DNA from: Uranotaenia lowii
Taxonomy: Eukaryota; Arthropoda; Insecta; Diptera; Culicidae
Direction: 5' to 3'
Assembly: GCF_029784155.1 (NCBI RefSeq)
Contig: NC_073692.1
Location: 14,675,752-14,739,751 of the forward strand
Length of the DNA stretch: 64,000 bases
The notes below the pieces were generated by a model. It did no database searches, was not told the origin of the DNA, and worked only from the letters and a program-made list of their open reading frames with translations. Made by a program: the position numbers and the translations under genes. Shown piece after piece: positions 11,462-22,785 of the stretch. Each line of letters starts with the position of its first letter. Positions within the stretch are counted from its first letter, which is position 1.

Positions 11462-12643
11462 CACATGCGTAACTTGATCTTATTTTTAAACTTGGTTGTG
11501 AATTTCGGGAACGTTTCACCTCATCTATCACCGTATATCTTCAATAATCTCAAAAAGTTTGTATCTTACTTTCTACATAGTGCTGTACTTTTTTTTCTAT
11601 CTGCGTTACCCGATTTAAAACGCCTTTGTGTATGCCACGCAGTAGCTTGTATTCAGGTATTTAGCTAGAAAAATTGCATGCAAGTTCATGATTCCAGTGT
11701 TGCTGACAGTTTTGACTGTTGATCAACTATGAATGATTTTTTTTTACAGATTGCTTTAACTTTTTTCTGGTAGCATCTAGCTGGAAGTAACCTTAGTAAA
11801 AATTGAAGTTTAAGAATACAGTAACCCAATGAAGAAGTTATTTTCTGCATAAAAACCAAAATCGCTTCCCTAGCGATTTTAATCTGGAAAAAAAACTTTC
11901 CCCATACTAATTTCCATACAAATTTAAAAACCGTTGCGCTAATTCAGGGATGAACCAAATCATCTGATATTTAACACAGATGATTGGAGAGCAAAAAGGA
12001 ATCGTAAAAACACATGGGAGCAAAAAGTCAGTTTTTGCAGCGGTCTAATGTCTACTCCTCACAACTTCTTCGCTTAACTGTATTCTATGGTGCTGAATCC
12101 TCTTCTTGATGTCCTGACAATCCTTTCAATTGCAGCGACGTGGTGTTTGGAGCTGCTGTACTTGACTTTCCGAACATTCCAATATCCCGAACCTGGATGG
12201 GTTCTCTGCGATGGTGTGTAGCGCCTGGCTACGGTGGCTCACCAGTGCTACTATCCCCTGCGCTGCTACGCTGCTTCAAGATGACAGGATTGCATTCTGG
12301 ACAATGAGTGGCGGCAATCCCACGCAAGGTTGCCAGCCCTCTCCAAGTTCTGACGAACTTCCTGGCAGAGTTCTCAGAGTCCTTTCAGCCGACGCTGGTC
12401 TCGCGCAAGGCCGTTGTCTCCTTCATAAACGCCTACTTCGTTGTGTTCGTCGGTATCCTAGCGACGAATTAGCATCAGCTGTGCTTCATTGAGTTGTTCG
12501 AATGGAAGAGTTCTGCATAATTTACTCCGAGTTGTTGGGGGCGAGGTTTCAAAGATGATGTTGGTCCTTCAGCCTTCTTCCTTTCGTGTTTTGTGCTCCG
12601 AGTGAGCTTGTGGTCAGCGTTGTTGCTTACATAGCTTGAATAT
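11462..12643. other. Retrotransposon region downstream of pol, no gene seen
   Basis: This is noncoding in element orientation. Plus-strand frames of 60-93 codons are antisense and featureless. Confidence 0.4.
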
Positions 12644-15600
12644 TTAATCGGGTTTGATGTCCTTCACATGGTAGCGCCCACGCTTTCCTGTGACGACATC
12701 CTCTAACACATACAAATTCGCTCCCAGTTTCTCCTTCACGATGGCAGCGATGAACTTCGGATCCAGCTTCTTGTTTATATGGTCCGCCTTCGACGATAGT
12801 ACAAACGAACGACGCCATACTAGCTCGCCCGGTTGGAACGAGACAGTGCGCTTCCGTAGATCGTAGCGTTCCTTCGTTCTCTCATGGTTCTTCTTGATTC
12901 GCTGCTGAATGAACTTGTGAATCCTGTTGATCGTGGACAACCTCATCTCCTGCGCGACCTTTGGATCATCTGACACGTTTAAGTCTTGCTGAGTGTAGAG
13001 GTCCGTGTGCAGCAAAAGTTCCCGACCGAAGTTGGCGAAGTGTGGACTGACCCCGGTAGATTCGTGCTTTGCACTGTTAATAGCGGCGGTAATGGCTGCC
13101 AGATTCTTGTCCCATTCGCGGTGATCTTCTTCCAGCAAAGAACGAATACATGTAATAAGAACTCTGTTCACCCGCTCGGCGTTGTTGACCTGCGGTGCGT
13201 AGAATGCTGTCTTCATGTGGATGATGTTATGACGGCTAAGCAGCGCTCGAAAGACTTGTGACTCGAACTGCTTCCCGTTATCTGACAGTACTATCCTCGG
13301 CCTGGAAAATTTCAGGAATACCTTTTCCTCGAGAAACTCGACCATCTTGGTTGAATCGGCTGCTCGCATCGGGTGGGCAATGACGTATTTGGTGATCCAG
13401 TCGACGATGACCAGAAGAACTGTGTTGCCTTTCTTGGATCTTGTGAGTGGTCCGACGAAGTCGATGGATATTAACTCCCACGGTACCTTTGCTGGCTTGA
13501 GCTTCCCCATCTGCGGCATCATTTGCTTGTTAGGAGCTTTGCTGGCTTTGCACGTTGCGCAAGCCTTCACGTAACGAGCGACGGTGTCCTGCATTTTTGG
13601 CCAATAATAGTGTTGTTGAAGTTTGTGCCATGTTTTGTAGAAACCTAGATGCGCAGCTGAAGGCGAATCGTGAAAACGACGGATCAATTCTGCTCGCTCT
13701 TCTTCTGGAACGATCTTCTTCCAACGATGACTGATGACACCCATTTCGTCTTTAACCTGGCAATTCTTGTAGAGTTCTTCATTTGCTATTCGGAAGTCTG
13801 GATACTTTCCGCCTTGATTCTGCACCTGCTTGATGAGGTCTTTGTACCATGGATCATGTACCTGCGTGATTGAGAAGACCAATGAACAAACTATTCTGGA
13901 CAGTGCGTCTGGAACGATATTGCAGCTGCCTTTCCTGTATCGTATCTCAAAATCGAACGCGTTGAGCCTCAACAACCACCTGCTCATCAGGGCCGTTGGA
14001 TTCTTCAAAGTTTTCAGGTAGCTGAGGGCGGAATGGTCACAGTAAACCACGAAATGAACTCCTTCGACGTAGCCACGGAACTTTTCAATCGCTCGTATTA
14101 CGGCCAGGCATTCCTTCTCAGTTACGGTGTATTTCCTTTCCGAAGAAGAGAGTTTTTGTGAAAAGTAGCAGATTGGGTGTTCGTCTCCGTCGAATGTCTG
14201 CGTCAACACGGCTCCAATTGCCATATCGCTGGCATCGCAAGAGATAGAAAATGGCTTCGTATAGTCTGGCATGGCTAAGACTGGAGCTGTTACAAGGGCC
14301 GACTTGAGTTTGAGAAAAGCTTCCTCGGCTGCTGTTGTCCAATGAAACTTCGTTTTGGTTTTTGTAAGCTCGGTGATGGGAGCGGCAATACGGGAGAAAT
14401 CGGAGATGAAACGACGGTACCATCCACACATTCCCAGAAACCGTTGAACTTCCTTCCTGGTTGTAGGTGCGGGGAATTTGACAATGCACTCTACTTTCTC
14501 GTCGTCCACCTTCCAGCCTCCTTCGCTGAGAATGTAACCGAAATACTTGATCTGCTGACGACAAAACTTGGACTTCTCGGCCGAAATAGTAAGCTTTGCA
14601 CGATGTAGTCTGGCTGCGACTTCCTTAAGGACTGAGATGTGTTTCTCAAACGACTTGGAGCATATGATGATGTCGTCTAAATAATGGAAGACGTACGGTT
14701 CCATGTCCGCAAACAAGTGAGTCATAATCCTCGCAAGACCTTGGCTAGCCGTGCAGAGTCCAAAAGGGACCACCTTGAATTGAAAGTGCCCTCGGGAAGG
14801 TACAGTGAATGCCGTTAGTGGCCTTGATTCCTTGTGAAGCGGCATTTGCCAAAAGGCATCTTTGAGATCTATCGACGATATGAATGAACATCCCCCTAGA
14901 TTGTTGATAATCGAAGAAATCTGTGGGATTGGGTAGCCCTCGTTGACCATAATGGAGTTCAGATGCCTTGCATCCAAGCAGACGCGGTAGTTCCCGTTTT
15001 TCTTCTTAACTGCCACAAGTGGGTTGTTCCATGGCGAAAAAACTGCCTCCTCGATCACATCCAACGAGATCATCCTGTCTACTTCACGGTTGACCTCCTC
15101 CAGGACATATTGGGACATTGGAAAATATCGCTGCTTCCGTGGCGTGGCGTTGCCCACATCTATACGGTGTTCATAAAGCTCCGTTCTTCCCAATTTCCCC
15201 TCCTCGGCTTTCGGGAATAGCTTAATTGTCTTGTTTAGTATCTGGCGTTGTTCTACCGATAGTTCCTTCATCGGCTCTGCTTCAAATTCTTGCTCAGTAA
15301 TCATTGAACAGCATACTGCTTTGACTCCGAACGTTTGCCAAAAGTTCATGCCCATGATGGCGCAGTCTGGCAGACTTGGCACAAGAAGGACTGGTAATAT
15401 TTCATTTCGATTATTGTATGATATCGGTAGACGTGTGAAGTGATTGATTTTGTGTGGAGTTCCATCCGCTGTCTTGATCCCACCGTTCAGTGCTTCCTTT
15501 CGCAACCCTAGCTCTTCCACAATTTGTGCTTTACTACCACCTAGCAACGAACAGTTCGCTCCACTGTCCAACAAGGCTGTGATTTTCTTTCCTAGGATGT

Positions 15601-15724
15601 CCAGAACGGCGTGTGGACGGTTGTCATGTCCGGGATTGATGATTATAGAGTTGATGTTTTGAAGGTCGGGAGGTATTGACGGTTGATTGATGTGTTGCGA
15701 AGAATCTGGCCCTCCATCTACCAC
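12644..15724 (-). CDS. pol: Retrotransposon Pol: protease, reverse transcriptase, RNase H, integrase
   Basis: A single open frame of 1026 codons. The protease active site is DSG (residues 53-55, LLDSGANCSLL). The reverse transcriptase YLDD box is at 348-351. RNase H follows (SCDASDMAIGAVL near 495-507). The integrase zinc site is H685, H692, C722, C725 and its catalytic triad is D755, D815, E850. The order PR-RT-RH-IN is that of Ty3/Gypsy elements. All catalytic residues I can identify are present, so the enzyme looks functional. The frame overlaps the end of gag by 7 bases in the -1 frame and its first usable codon is GTG. Translation is therefore most likely by -1 frameshifting from gag. 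A GGAAAAC string lies just before the gag stop, but it is not a textbook slip site. Confidence 0.95.
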   Translation of the reverse strand: MVDGGPDSSQHINQPSIPPDLQNINSIIINPGHDNRPHAVLDILGKKITALLDSGANCSLLGGSKAQIVEELGLRKEALNGGIKTADGTPHKINHFTRLPISYNNRNEILPVLLVPSLPDCAIMGMNFWQTFGVKAVCCSMITEQEFEAEPMKELSVEQRQILNKTIKLFPKAEEGKLGRTELYEHRIDVGNATPRKQRYFPMSQYVLEEVNREVDRMISLDVIEEAVFSPWNNPLVAVKKKNGNYRVCLDARHLNSIMVNEGYPIPQISSIINNLGGCSFISSIDLKDAFWQMPLHKESRPLTAFTVPSRGHFQFKVVPFGLCTASQGLARIMTHLFADMEPYVFHYLDDIIICSKSFEKHISVLKEVAARLHRAKLTISAEKSKFCRQQIKYFGYILSEGGWKVDDEKVECIVKFPAPTTRKEVQRFLGMCGWYRRFISDFSRIAAPITELTKTKTKFHWTTAAEEAFLKLKSALVTAPVLAMPDYTKPFSISCDASDMAIGAVLTQTFDGDEHPICYFSQKLSSSERKYTVTEKECLAVIRAIEKFRGYVEGVHFVVYCDHSALSYLKTLKNPTALMSRWLLRLNAFDFEIRYRKGSCNIVPDALSRIVCSLVFSITQVHDPWYKDLIKQVQNQGGKYPDFRIANEELYKNCQVKDEMGVISHRWKKIVPEEERAELIRRFHDSPSAAHLGFYKTWHKLQQHYYWPKMQDTVARYVKACATCKASKAPNKQMMPQMGKLKPAKVPWELISIDFVGPLTRSKKGNTVLLVIVDWITKYVIAHPMRAADSTKMVEFLEEKVFLKFSRPRIVLSDNGKQFESQVFRALLSRHNIIHMKTAFYAPQVNNAERVNRVLITCIRSLLEEDHREWDKNLAAITAAINSAKHESTGVSPHFANFGRELLLHTDLYTQQDLNVSDDPKVAQEMRLSTINRIHKFIQQRIKKNHERTKERYDLRKRTVSFQPGELVWRRSFVLSSKADHINKKLDPKFIAAIVKEKLGANLYVLEDVVTGKRGRYHVKDIKPD

Positions 15725-17787
15725 TTCCTCGCTGCGGCGTTTTCCGCTTCGCTGTTACAAACAAGACAGCTGCGTAACGTGTAACCTTTTCGACCGCATC
15801 TGTAGCAAAAGAGAATTGCCTGTGCCTTCGTGCAATCCGGAAACCTATGCCCCTCCTCATCGCAGTTCCAGCAAAGCACTGGACGGTACGCTGTATGCTG
15901 AACAGGATCTATATCGTACATATCGCTGCCTGCTTGCTGAAGCTGCTGGTTCTGGAGCTGTGCTTGATACTGCTGTTGGAATTGCCGTTGAAGCTGTTGC
16001 TGTTGAGGCTGCGGCTGTTGAGGCTGCTGCTGTTGTTGCTGCTGCTGCCGCGGCGCCCATTTAGCTTGCTGTTGCAACGGATGTTGTATTCGATAGTTCT
16101 CCGCTTGACTGCCTTGCCGATTCATAAGATTGTTCTGACCTGTTGAAGTTGTAGACGGTTGCGGACGCTGATCCGGTCGCTGTAGAGAGTTTTGCTGCTG
16201 TAGCCCTGTATTGAAACGATTCGGTCTGCGTTCCAGTTGAAGCTTCATGGCACAAACTTGCTCGTACAACTGTTCGTATTTCTCCTGCCAATCGACGAAA
16301 TCTTGTGGAGTCGTGTGCTCCTCTGTCTGGTGATAGGACGTAGTCGGATGCTCCATTACCACTCGTTCTTGACTATCGGCTTCCACTGCATGAACCCTGT
16401 TGAAACGCTGCGGTTGATGCTGCGTCGCTTGTGCACGACCCGGTGCCGGTGTAGCGAAGTTTGGTTCCAATAGAGCTGTATGGGGTATTGGAATCCTGCG
16501 CTGTCTGCTTAGCAATAACCTGGTTTCATCGAAGTTGCTGCATACATCCAATAACTCCACCAGTGTTCTCGGTTGCCGTGCTGTAACGATGGTAGCGTAC
16601 TCCATGTTCATGTTCTTCTTCACCATGAACATCATTTCCTCTTCGGTGAGCGGCGGCTCGATAAACCGAAATAATGTTGAAATGTCACGGTAGAATTTGC
16701 CAAAGGGTTCATCGGGACCTTGATATCGAAAACTGGCTTCTTGACGCAGTATTTGTGCATATCCACTCGGCAAGAACTCCCGACGAATCTCTCGCTTGAA
16801 TGCTGACCACGAAAGAAGAAGACCTTGGGCTAACGCCCTAGAATACCAATCAAGTGCGTCCTCCAACAGAAGATGCTTTACTGAAGCAAGAATGGTTCGA
16901 TCGCTGAGCCCTTCGGATCTGGCAAACGTCTCGACCCTGTCGAGGAAGATGTTGAGTGAAGTTGTGTCCTTTTCACCCCGGAACTTGAATGGCCAGTTAT
17001 GAATCGCCTTCACCATCCGCTGCTCCTCGTGTCCGAAGCTTCGGCTGGAGTGTGGAGAACTGCCACCCAAATTTCGCTGTCTCCTCTGCCGATGTTGAAG
17101 ATCCACACGCAACTCGTCGATAACGTCTACGGACCTTGAACCCACTTCCGCTTCAATGTTGAAGTTCGTTGGACTCCGGACGTCCTCTTGCTCTTGCTGC
17201 TTTCCAGCAAAACATTCGACCTGCTCTCGTGCTTGACCTGTGGCTCCCCTACGTCGATTTGGAACCGCTTGTCCCCAGCTTGGATTGTCGTCTTCATCTC
17301 TGCATTCTGCTATTTCACTGATCGGCTCACTCAATCTGCCACTTAAGTTTCCCGAATCACTGCGCACTACTTTATTGACAGCGCTGTTGATCTCAGAAAT
17401 CAACATCTCGACCAAATCGCTTAAAATCTTTCGCGCTTCCTTTACCGAAGAGACCGGAGGTATTATTGACAAACGTTGCCGGTAATGTAACAATCTCGAC
17501 CGAGCGCAAGCCATTTGCTCCGAGTTGCCATTCTGTATAGCCAAATCTACGAAGTTTTTTAGTTCTTGAATTGCCATCTGACAAGCTTCGACATTTGATT
17601 CCGGAGACATCGCGTATTCAGAGCTAACGTAATTAGTTTCTCTTAATATGTCCTCTTGGACTAGTGCCTTTAATTTAACAACCTTCGCCCTTCTGGTGCT
17701 AGGTGCTAGGTTTGTTACATGGCGCAAGGCCAGTTCGTATGCAATTTCCTCATCACTGAGGTGAAATAATTCTATTCTATTATTCAT
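15718..17787 (-). CDS. gag: Retrotransposon Gag with two zinc knuckles
   Basis: 689 codons from an ATG at 17787, about 200 bases inside the 5' LTR. It has a charged N-terminal region, a middle capsid-like segment (LDWYSRALAQG, FGKFYRDIS near residues 310-380) and a glutamine-rich linker. Two nucleocapsid knuckles lie near the C-terminus at about 639-652 (CWNCDEEGHRFPDC) and 661-674 (CYRCGRKGYTLRSC). In the second knuckle the usual histidine is tyrosine, so zinc binding there may be weak. Gag forms the particle and packages RNA. It overlaps pol by 7 bases. Confidence 0.92.
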   Translation of the reverse strand: MNNRIELFHLSDEEIAYELALRHVTNLAPSTRRAKVVKLKALVQEDILRETNYVSSEYAMSPESNVEACQMAIQELKNFVDLAIQNGNSEQMACARSRLLHYRQRLSIIPPVSSVKEARKILSDLVEMLISEINSAVNKVVRSDSGNLSGRLSEPISEIAECRDEDDNPSWGQAVPNRRRGATGQAREQVECFAGKQQEQEDVRSPTNFNIEAEVGSRSVDVIDELRVDLQHRQRRQRNLGGSSPHSSRSFGHEEQRMVKAIHNWPFKFRGEKDTTSLNIFLDRVETFARSEGLSDRTILASVKHLLLEDALDWYSRALAQGLLLSWSAFKREIRREFLPSGYAQILRQEASFRYQGPDEPFGKFYRDISTLFRFIEPPLTEEEMMFMVKKNMNMEYATIVTARQPRTLVELLDVCSNFDETRLLLSRQRRIPIPHTALLEPNFATPAPGRAQATQHQPQRFNRVHAVEADSQERVVMEHPTTSYHQTEEHTTPQDFVDWQEKYEQLYEQVCAMKLQLERRPNRFNTGLQQQNSLQRPDQRPQPSTTSTGQNNLMNRQGSQAENYRIQHPLQQQAKWAPRQQQQQQQQPQQPQPQQQQLQRQFQQQYQAQLQNQQLQQAGSDMYDIDPVQHTAYRPVLCWNCDEEGHRFPDCTKAQAILFCYRCGRKGYTLRSCLVCNSEAENAAARKW

Positions 17788-17991
17788 TGTAAATGGATCA
17801 AATAACCAGTAGATGTGTGTTACGATACGATAATATACGAAGAATGATACGATATTTTAAAAAAGAGCGATAATAATAATGATTATTAACAAACAATAAT
17901 AATCATAATAATCATAAAGTATTCACAAAAAAATAATGATACTTGTGATTACTAACATTAACTTCAACGAACATTAATTAAATGAACAGGT

Positions 17992-18009
17992 TCGTTTTGT
18001 TGGGCGCCA
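17992..18009 (-). promoter_or_regulatory. Primer binding site, probably tRNA-Lys
   Basis: In element orientation the sequence just inside the 5' LTR is AA followed by TGGCGCCCAACAAAACG. TGGCGCCCAAC complements the 3' end of insect tRNA-Lys, as recalled from other Ty3-like elements. Position and the TGG start are as expected for priming of minus-strand DNA synthesis. Confidence 0.75.
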
Positions 18010-18011
18010 TT

Positions 18012-19821
18012 TGTGACGGATCGCTTACCGTAGACGAAGCTACGAAATTAATAACGCTCGAAAACTTTAAATTTGAGTTTCTTTATAAATCTTGCAACGT
18101 TTTACCCACATTTCCCCCATAGCATTTTCATTCAGATTCTATTTAACTTACGGCATTCTCCATGAAGGCGCTGCAGCGCACTGAGTGGCCACGAAGCTTT
18201 TCCTCTTCCGCCTTGGTGTGGGCAAACCTCCTCTCGCCGCCTCCGGCATCATGCCCCAAATGAATTTACCGATGTGTTCCGTTGTTGCGACGACCGCGAT
18301 GTAGCCGAGTAGTGCCGTTGATGATGAATGGCCCAATGCCACAGTCGATTCGACGATAGCGGGTGTAGTTGAAAAGTGCGGTCGCAACTTCCGATGATGG
18401 TAAGTGGCCAAATGCCACCGTTGATTGCACCACTGCAGGTGCAGCCGAGAAGTGCAGTCGAAGCTGCCAATGATGATAGGTGGCCCGATGCCACAGTTGA
18501 TGTAACGACCGCGGATGCAGTCGAAAAGTGCAATTGAAACTGCCAAAGATGAGTGGCCAAATGGTACCGTTGATGCGACGACCGCAGATGCAGTCGATGA
18601 GTAGAGCCGAGACTGCCGATGTTAGTGGATGGCCAAAGGCCACAGTTGATTCCACGACCGCCGGTGCAGCCGTAAAGTGCAGTCGAAGCTGCAGATGACA
18701 ATAAGTGGTCAGATGCCACAGTTGATTGCACCGCTGCAGGTGCAGCCGAAAGGTGCAGTTGAGACTGTCGGTGAAGTCGAATGGCTAATTTCCACAATAG
18801 ATGCTACGCCTACGGGAGCCTTAGAAACAAAGTGTCTCTACGAGGATGCTGTGTGGCTCAACGCCACCTTTGATGTTGCACCGCGGGTGCGTTCTAGCCG
18901 AGAGAAGGCAGGCAGTTGTAGCCGAGACTCCCGGTGATGTTAAATGGCTAATTGCCACCTTTGAAGTTGCCAGCGCGGGCACGTTGTGGCCGAGGCGAGG
19001 CTGGCAGTTATAGCCGAGAGTTCCGGAGATGCTGAATGGCTAAATGCCACCTTTCCTCCGGCAAAAGTTGCAGGAATCGATGGAAACCTCGAAGGTGCTT
19101 GATGGTGGATAAAAGAAGGCCGCCTGTGTTGGACATAAGGCGTTTGTTAGAGGAAAAGGTTGCAGGCTTTTTTTTTTTCGAAGGTGGTGTCTTACCTGAG
19201 CGACCCTCTTGTTCTTCTTTTTCTTTTCCGCAGTCTTGAGCTCGAATTTACCCTTTTAGGTGGGCGTGTGTGCACCTAGAAGCCGTGAATAGAATGGTAT
19301 TAGCACTAAACCATTAGTTTGTTAGGTCAGTTAGGTGTCTCACCTTCCAGTGGGGCTCTGCCCTCTACGCTTCTTCCGCGAGCACGTGCCGCGTGGCTGG
19401 TATGCGCCTTGTCGGAGCTAAAGCGAAACATACGCGTTTTCTGTTAATTTTACGGCACTTTGCCCGCTCGAATTTAACATACCTTTTCCTTTCAGTGCTG
19501 AGGAGCTGTCGTTTGCGGGTTTCCTCCGATTTTCCTCCGATTTTCCTGTGTGAAACACTACCTCGCTACACTTCGCTCTCGTGGCGATCGTTTTTCTTAT
19601 TCGCACCCGGACGGAAATGATAATGACATTTCCCGGGTTTTCCAGCTCACGCTAAACGTGAAATACCGTGTATTTTACACGCCGAGTATTTTGTCGTGTT
19701 TTTGGGTAAATTTTAACGACACGCTATGAATTATCAACATGGGGATGGGTTTTTTGGTTGCCAAATTATCGTATCATATTATTTAGGACTAGAAACATCA
19801 AATGAAATTTAAATTGTAACA
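18012..19821 (-). repeat. 5' LTR of the 14.4-kb retrotransposon
   Basis: This 1810-base copy matches 5444-7253 without a mismatch that I could find. It should contain the promoter for the minus-strand transcript of gag and pol. Confidence 0.92.
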
Positions 19822-20677
19822 AGTTGACGGCAGTAAAATGTTAGATTTTTTATTTATAACTGGTTTTATTAATTAGTTAATTTTGAAATAATTAAAAACA
19901 ATTAAGTTTTAAAATAAAATGATTAATAAATTTAATATGACACTATCGATTCAAAACTTTCAACATGTTTTCCAATTGAGGGTTCGTTTTCTGTTTGTGT
20001 AGATCGTGTGTGGAGCAACGAATTAATAGCACAGTTAATAGATTCATTTTGGTTATCATCAGATGCTTGAGCAGAAACTACTTCAACAGGCGCCGGTGGG
20101 ACTGTTTCCTCTTGTTCGCCTTCCGAATATTCTTTCAACTTTTATTTCTGCAGCAACGACTCGAACATCTTCATTCTAGAAAAGAAATGTGGATACATGG
20201 TGACTTAATTTTCTATCGTTTTAATTATCAACCAATTCAAATGAACTTGTAAATATAAGTTTTTTTTTTGCTATAATAAAAGACAAATGCTTTAGTCATC
20301 TTCTGGGGAACTTCCTAATATTTTTTCAGATGACGATGGAGAACATAAATCATATTCTAGTTACGATCTAAGAATAATAAATTGAGTATGACATTATCGA
20401 TTCAAAACATTCATTGGAATTGAACGGAATTTTTAAATTGAATTATTAGTACCTATATTTTCATTTTTATAATATTCATTAGTTACTATATACACACAAT
20501 CATCCTAAGCATCTGAAATTTATTTATTCAATATTCCGTTTCTCAATATCTGTACAAATATTGATAAAACATTGAACTTGGCACCACTGTCGCAAACAGT
20601 CTTTATCCGTTTGTTTTGCTTTGCTACGCCGGGAAATTTTCACCTCACTCGCCGCGATCGTTTTTCTGCTGGAGGAG

Positions 20678-20873
20678 ATGCAATCAGCACACTGGGACCG
20701 AAATTCTAGGAATTATACAACCAATGACATTGTACCAGGTAAGTAGAAATTAAAATCATCTTTGAAAGAAATACTAAGATCCCGTTTCTTATGTTTTAGG
20801 TTACGCTGCCGGAACCCCCAGTTTTACTCCGTGCAAGGATTGTTTGGCCAGAAAGTGTTACAGGGCGTGCTGA
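20678..20873 (+). pseudogene. Two-exon gene-like module of copy A (homologous to the module of copy B)
   Basis: Exon 20678-20738 starts ATG CAA TCA and ends at a GT donor (ggtaagtag). The second exon, 20800-20873, follows a tttag acceptor and rejoins in phase 1 to give a 44-residue reading ending RKCYRAC then stop. The arrangement, the intron position and the phrase GTTACGCT-CCGGAACCCCC match the longer module at 31220-31633 on the minus strand. Upstream the frame is decayed relative to that copy. Origin unknown; either a captured host fragment or a relic gene of the transposon family. Confidence 0.5.
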
Positions 20874-21963
20874 GCGAAATGAGGAGGAGCAGGCAGCATA
20901 ACAATGTTCATCTCGGGCAAGTTATTTTGTGTTTTTTTAAATGTGATTCAATAAAATAATGAAATTAAAATGATTTAAATCAATTGTCAATTGTCAACCC
21001 AAGTAACCATAAGCACAAAAAACAAGCACTCTCTTTGCTCTAAAGTCTACTATAGAGCACAATTTTTTGCACTAATATAGCTCTGTGAGCAAGAGTTGGC
21101 GAAATTAAATGCAGTTATAGTGCTGAAAAAATAAGCACTAATAAAGCATTATTCAATTCTGATATAGGGCTTCAAGAACTGTCAGATGCTCATTTGATAC
21201 ATCAAGCACGATATTGGTCTCTATATTTTCTTTTGATGCTTGATGGGAAAAAATCATTCAAGGTACTTGGATTATGCAAAAAAAAACAAAAATAAATACA
21301 ATCTTCCATTTCCCCTTAGTCAGCCCTTTCTCATTTCGAAGGCACTTTTTTCTCAGGGAGGATGGTCATTTGTTTCATTCCATATTTATGTTTCCGATGA
21401 CTGCAAACTTTTCCTGGTGACCGGATCGGGAATCGAACTCACAACCTCAATCTGCTTAAGATTTCTCTGTGCCTCTTCTCATTGACCTATCGTGAATCTT
21501 ACAAAATCATGCGCAATTAGGGCTATTTAAATCGACTTTTATGCTGGCGCTTCAAATCTGCATTCGTTTTGCACTAAGTCAGAATTTATGAAAAAATAAC
21601 ATAAAACTGGCAACTTCTAGAAAAAGATCATTGAATCTGGCATCTCTTGAATAAATTGTTTGCTTCAACGTAAAAAATCTGGACTTTTACATTTTTATCC
21701 TGCGGATTGACGGAAATTTGAATAGAAAAACGAGAAACCTGGAAAAACAATCGTAAGTACGAATTTCATTATGGTTTCTTTCGAAATGCATAATATTGTT
21801 GTCTTAAGTTTCTATTTTCGCCAACCTTCATTGTCATGAAAACGATAAAAAATCATAAATGCAGTTAGAACCATTAAAAATATAATTTTGAGTTTTAATG
21901 ATATAAATTAAATACATTCAATTTTTTTAGTTTAACGGAAAGACTTAATTTTTTTTCAGCTCA

Positions 21964-22785
21964 ATGATGGGACCTAAAAGGTTGAAAACGGAAGCGTTTG
22001 ACCTGGAACTGCAAATTGACGCATCGACTCAAACATCCACCAAAACTGTAGACATTGAAGCGGATTTGGAAATGGTCAACCAAAAAGTTGATCAACTTTT
22101 TGAAGCAAATAGAAATGACAAAGAAAATCTAAAGCGATGCATTTCACTGCTATGTCAAGTCAATGCGAAGATTGATATTTTGGCCGCAAATGTGTTAGAC
22201 AATTCTAACCATGATAATGTTGGAGTTAATTTTAAAATCTTCGATCCTGTCAATTCGCTTGATTCACTGGAAGAAATGGAAACCAACGCACGAGATATGG
22301 AATTTGTTGAAAAAACGGTTAAAACCCTTGGCAGACTACATGGTAAGGACAAATTTATTGGCGAAGGAGGGACTGTTTGCCTTGGCCTAGTAGATCTTTT
22401 TTTCGGACGCAGTTTTCTCGTAGACTGCTCGTGGACAGAAATTCGCAGAGGTCAACGAGGAGGACTTGTTTCAAATAAAATAGCGTTCCAGAAATATGAT
22501 AATATTATGCAATTGTTTTTCCAAGTGGTGCTTTTTTCCGATAAGAATTTTACATTTAATGAATGTATTAAATTTCTGCACCGGTGCCTTCGAAATGCGA
22601 AACAGCGATCAACGCAGTGGGAAGGATTACGAGCATCGGTTGCTCGCAACAAGAAAAATCCACGCCTTAATATCGCTGAAGATGGACTCGAGGATCCAAG
22701 GTACGAATCATCAGAAGCTGATGACCCGGTTGATGAGGAATATGCGGGACAAAGTCTCGAAGTGGAGTTCCTGGACACCGAATAA
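21964..22785 (+). CDS. Transposon accessory protein, DUF4806-like
   Basis: An open frame of 273 codons. An acceptor-like ttttttttcag directly precedes the ATG, so a 5' exon is possible. Residues 35-75 look like a coiled coil. The core at about 132-200 (GGTVCLGLVDLFFGRSFLVDCSWTEI is split here as GGTVCLGLVDLFFGRS and FLVDCSWTEI), followed by a KIAFQKYDNIMQLFF segment, resembles the DUF4806 domain seen in insect proteins, many of them next to transposons. The C-terminus is acidic. AATAAA lies about 40 bases past the stop. Function is unknown; by context it may assist the transposase, for example by binding subterminal repeats (inference). Confidence 0.6.
   Translation: MMGPKRLKTEAFDLELQIDASTQTSTKTVDIEADLEMVNQKVDQLFEANRNDKENLKRCISLLCQVNAKIDILAANVLDNSNHDNVGVNFKIFDPVNSLDSLEEMETNARDMEFVEKTVKTLGRLHGKDKFIGEGGTVCLGLVDLFFGRSFLVDCSWTEIRRGQRGGLVSNKIAFQKYDNIMQLFFQVVLFSDKNFTFNECIKFLHRCLRNAKQRSTQWEGLRASVARNKKNPRLNIAEDGLEDPRYESSEADDPVDEEYAGQSLEVEFLDTE

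Larger units (their letters stand above)
5444..19821 (-). mobile_element. Full-length Ty3/Gypsy-like LTR retrotransposon, 14.4 kb
   Basis: Two LTRs of 1810 bases (5444-7253 and 18012-19821) flank gag and pol on the minus strand. The LTRs begin TGTTACA and end GTCACA in element orientation. The host duplication is AGTT (5440-5443 and 19822-19825). A primer site lies two bases inside the 5' LTR. All frames inside the two LTRs translate identically and I saw no mismatch, so insertion is probably recent. Size is unusual because 5.4 kb without a convincing gene lies between pol and the 3' LTR. Part of that is a hAT-type MITE and a foldback element. No env-like frame is visible. Large LTRs plus a Lys-type primer site recall the Osvaldo group, which is a guess. 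Confidence 0.92.

Noticed and set aside
12211..12492. 93-codon plus-strand frame
   Set aside because: Antisense to the retrotransposon and without motif.
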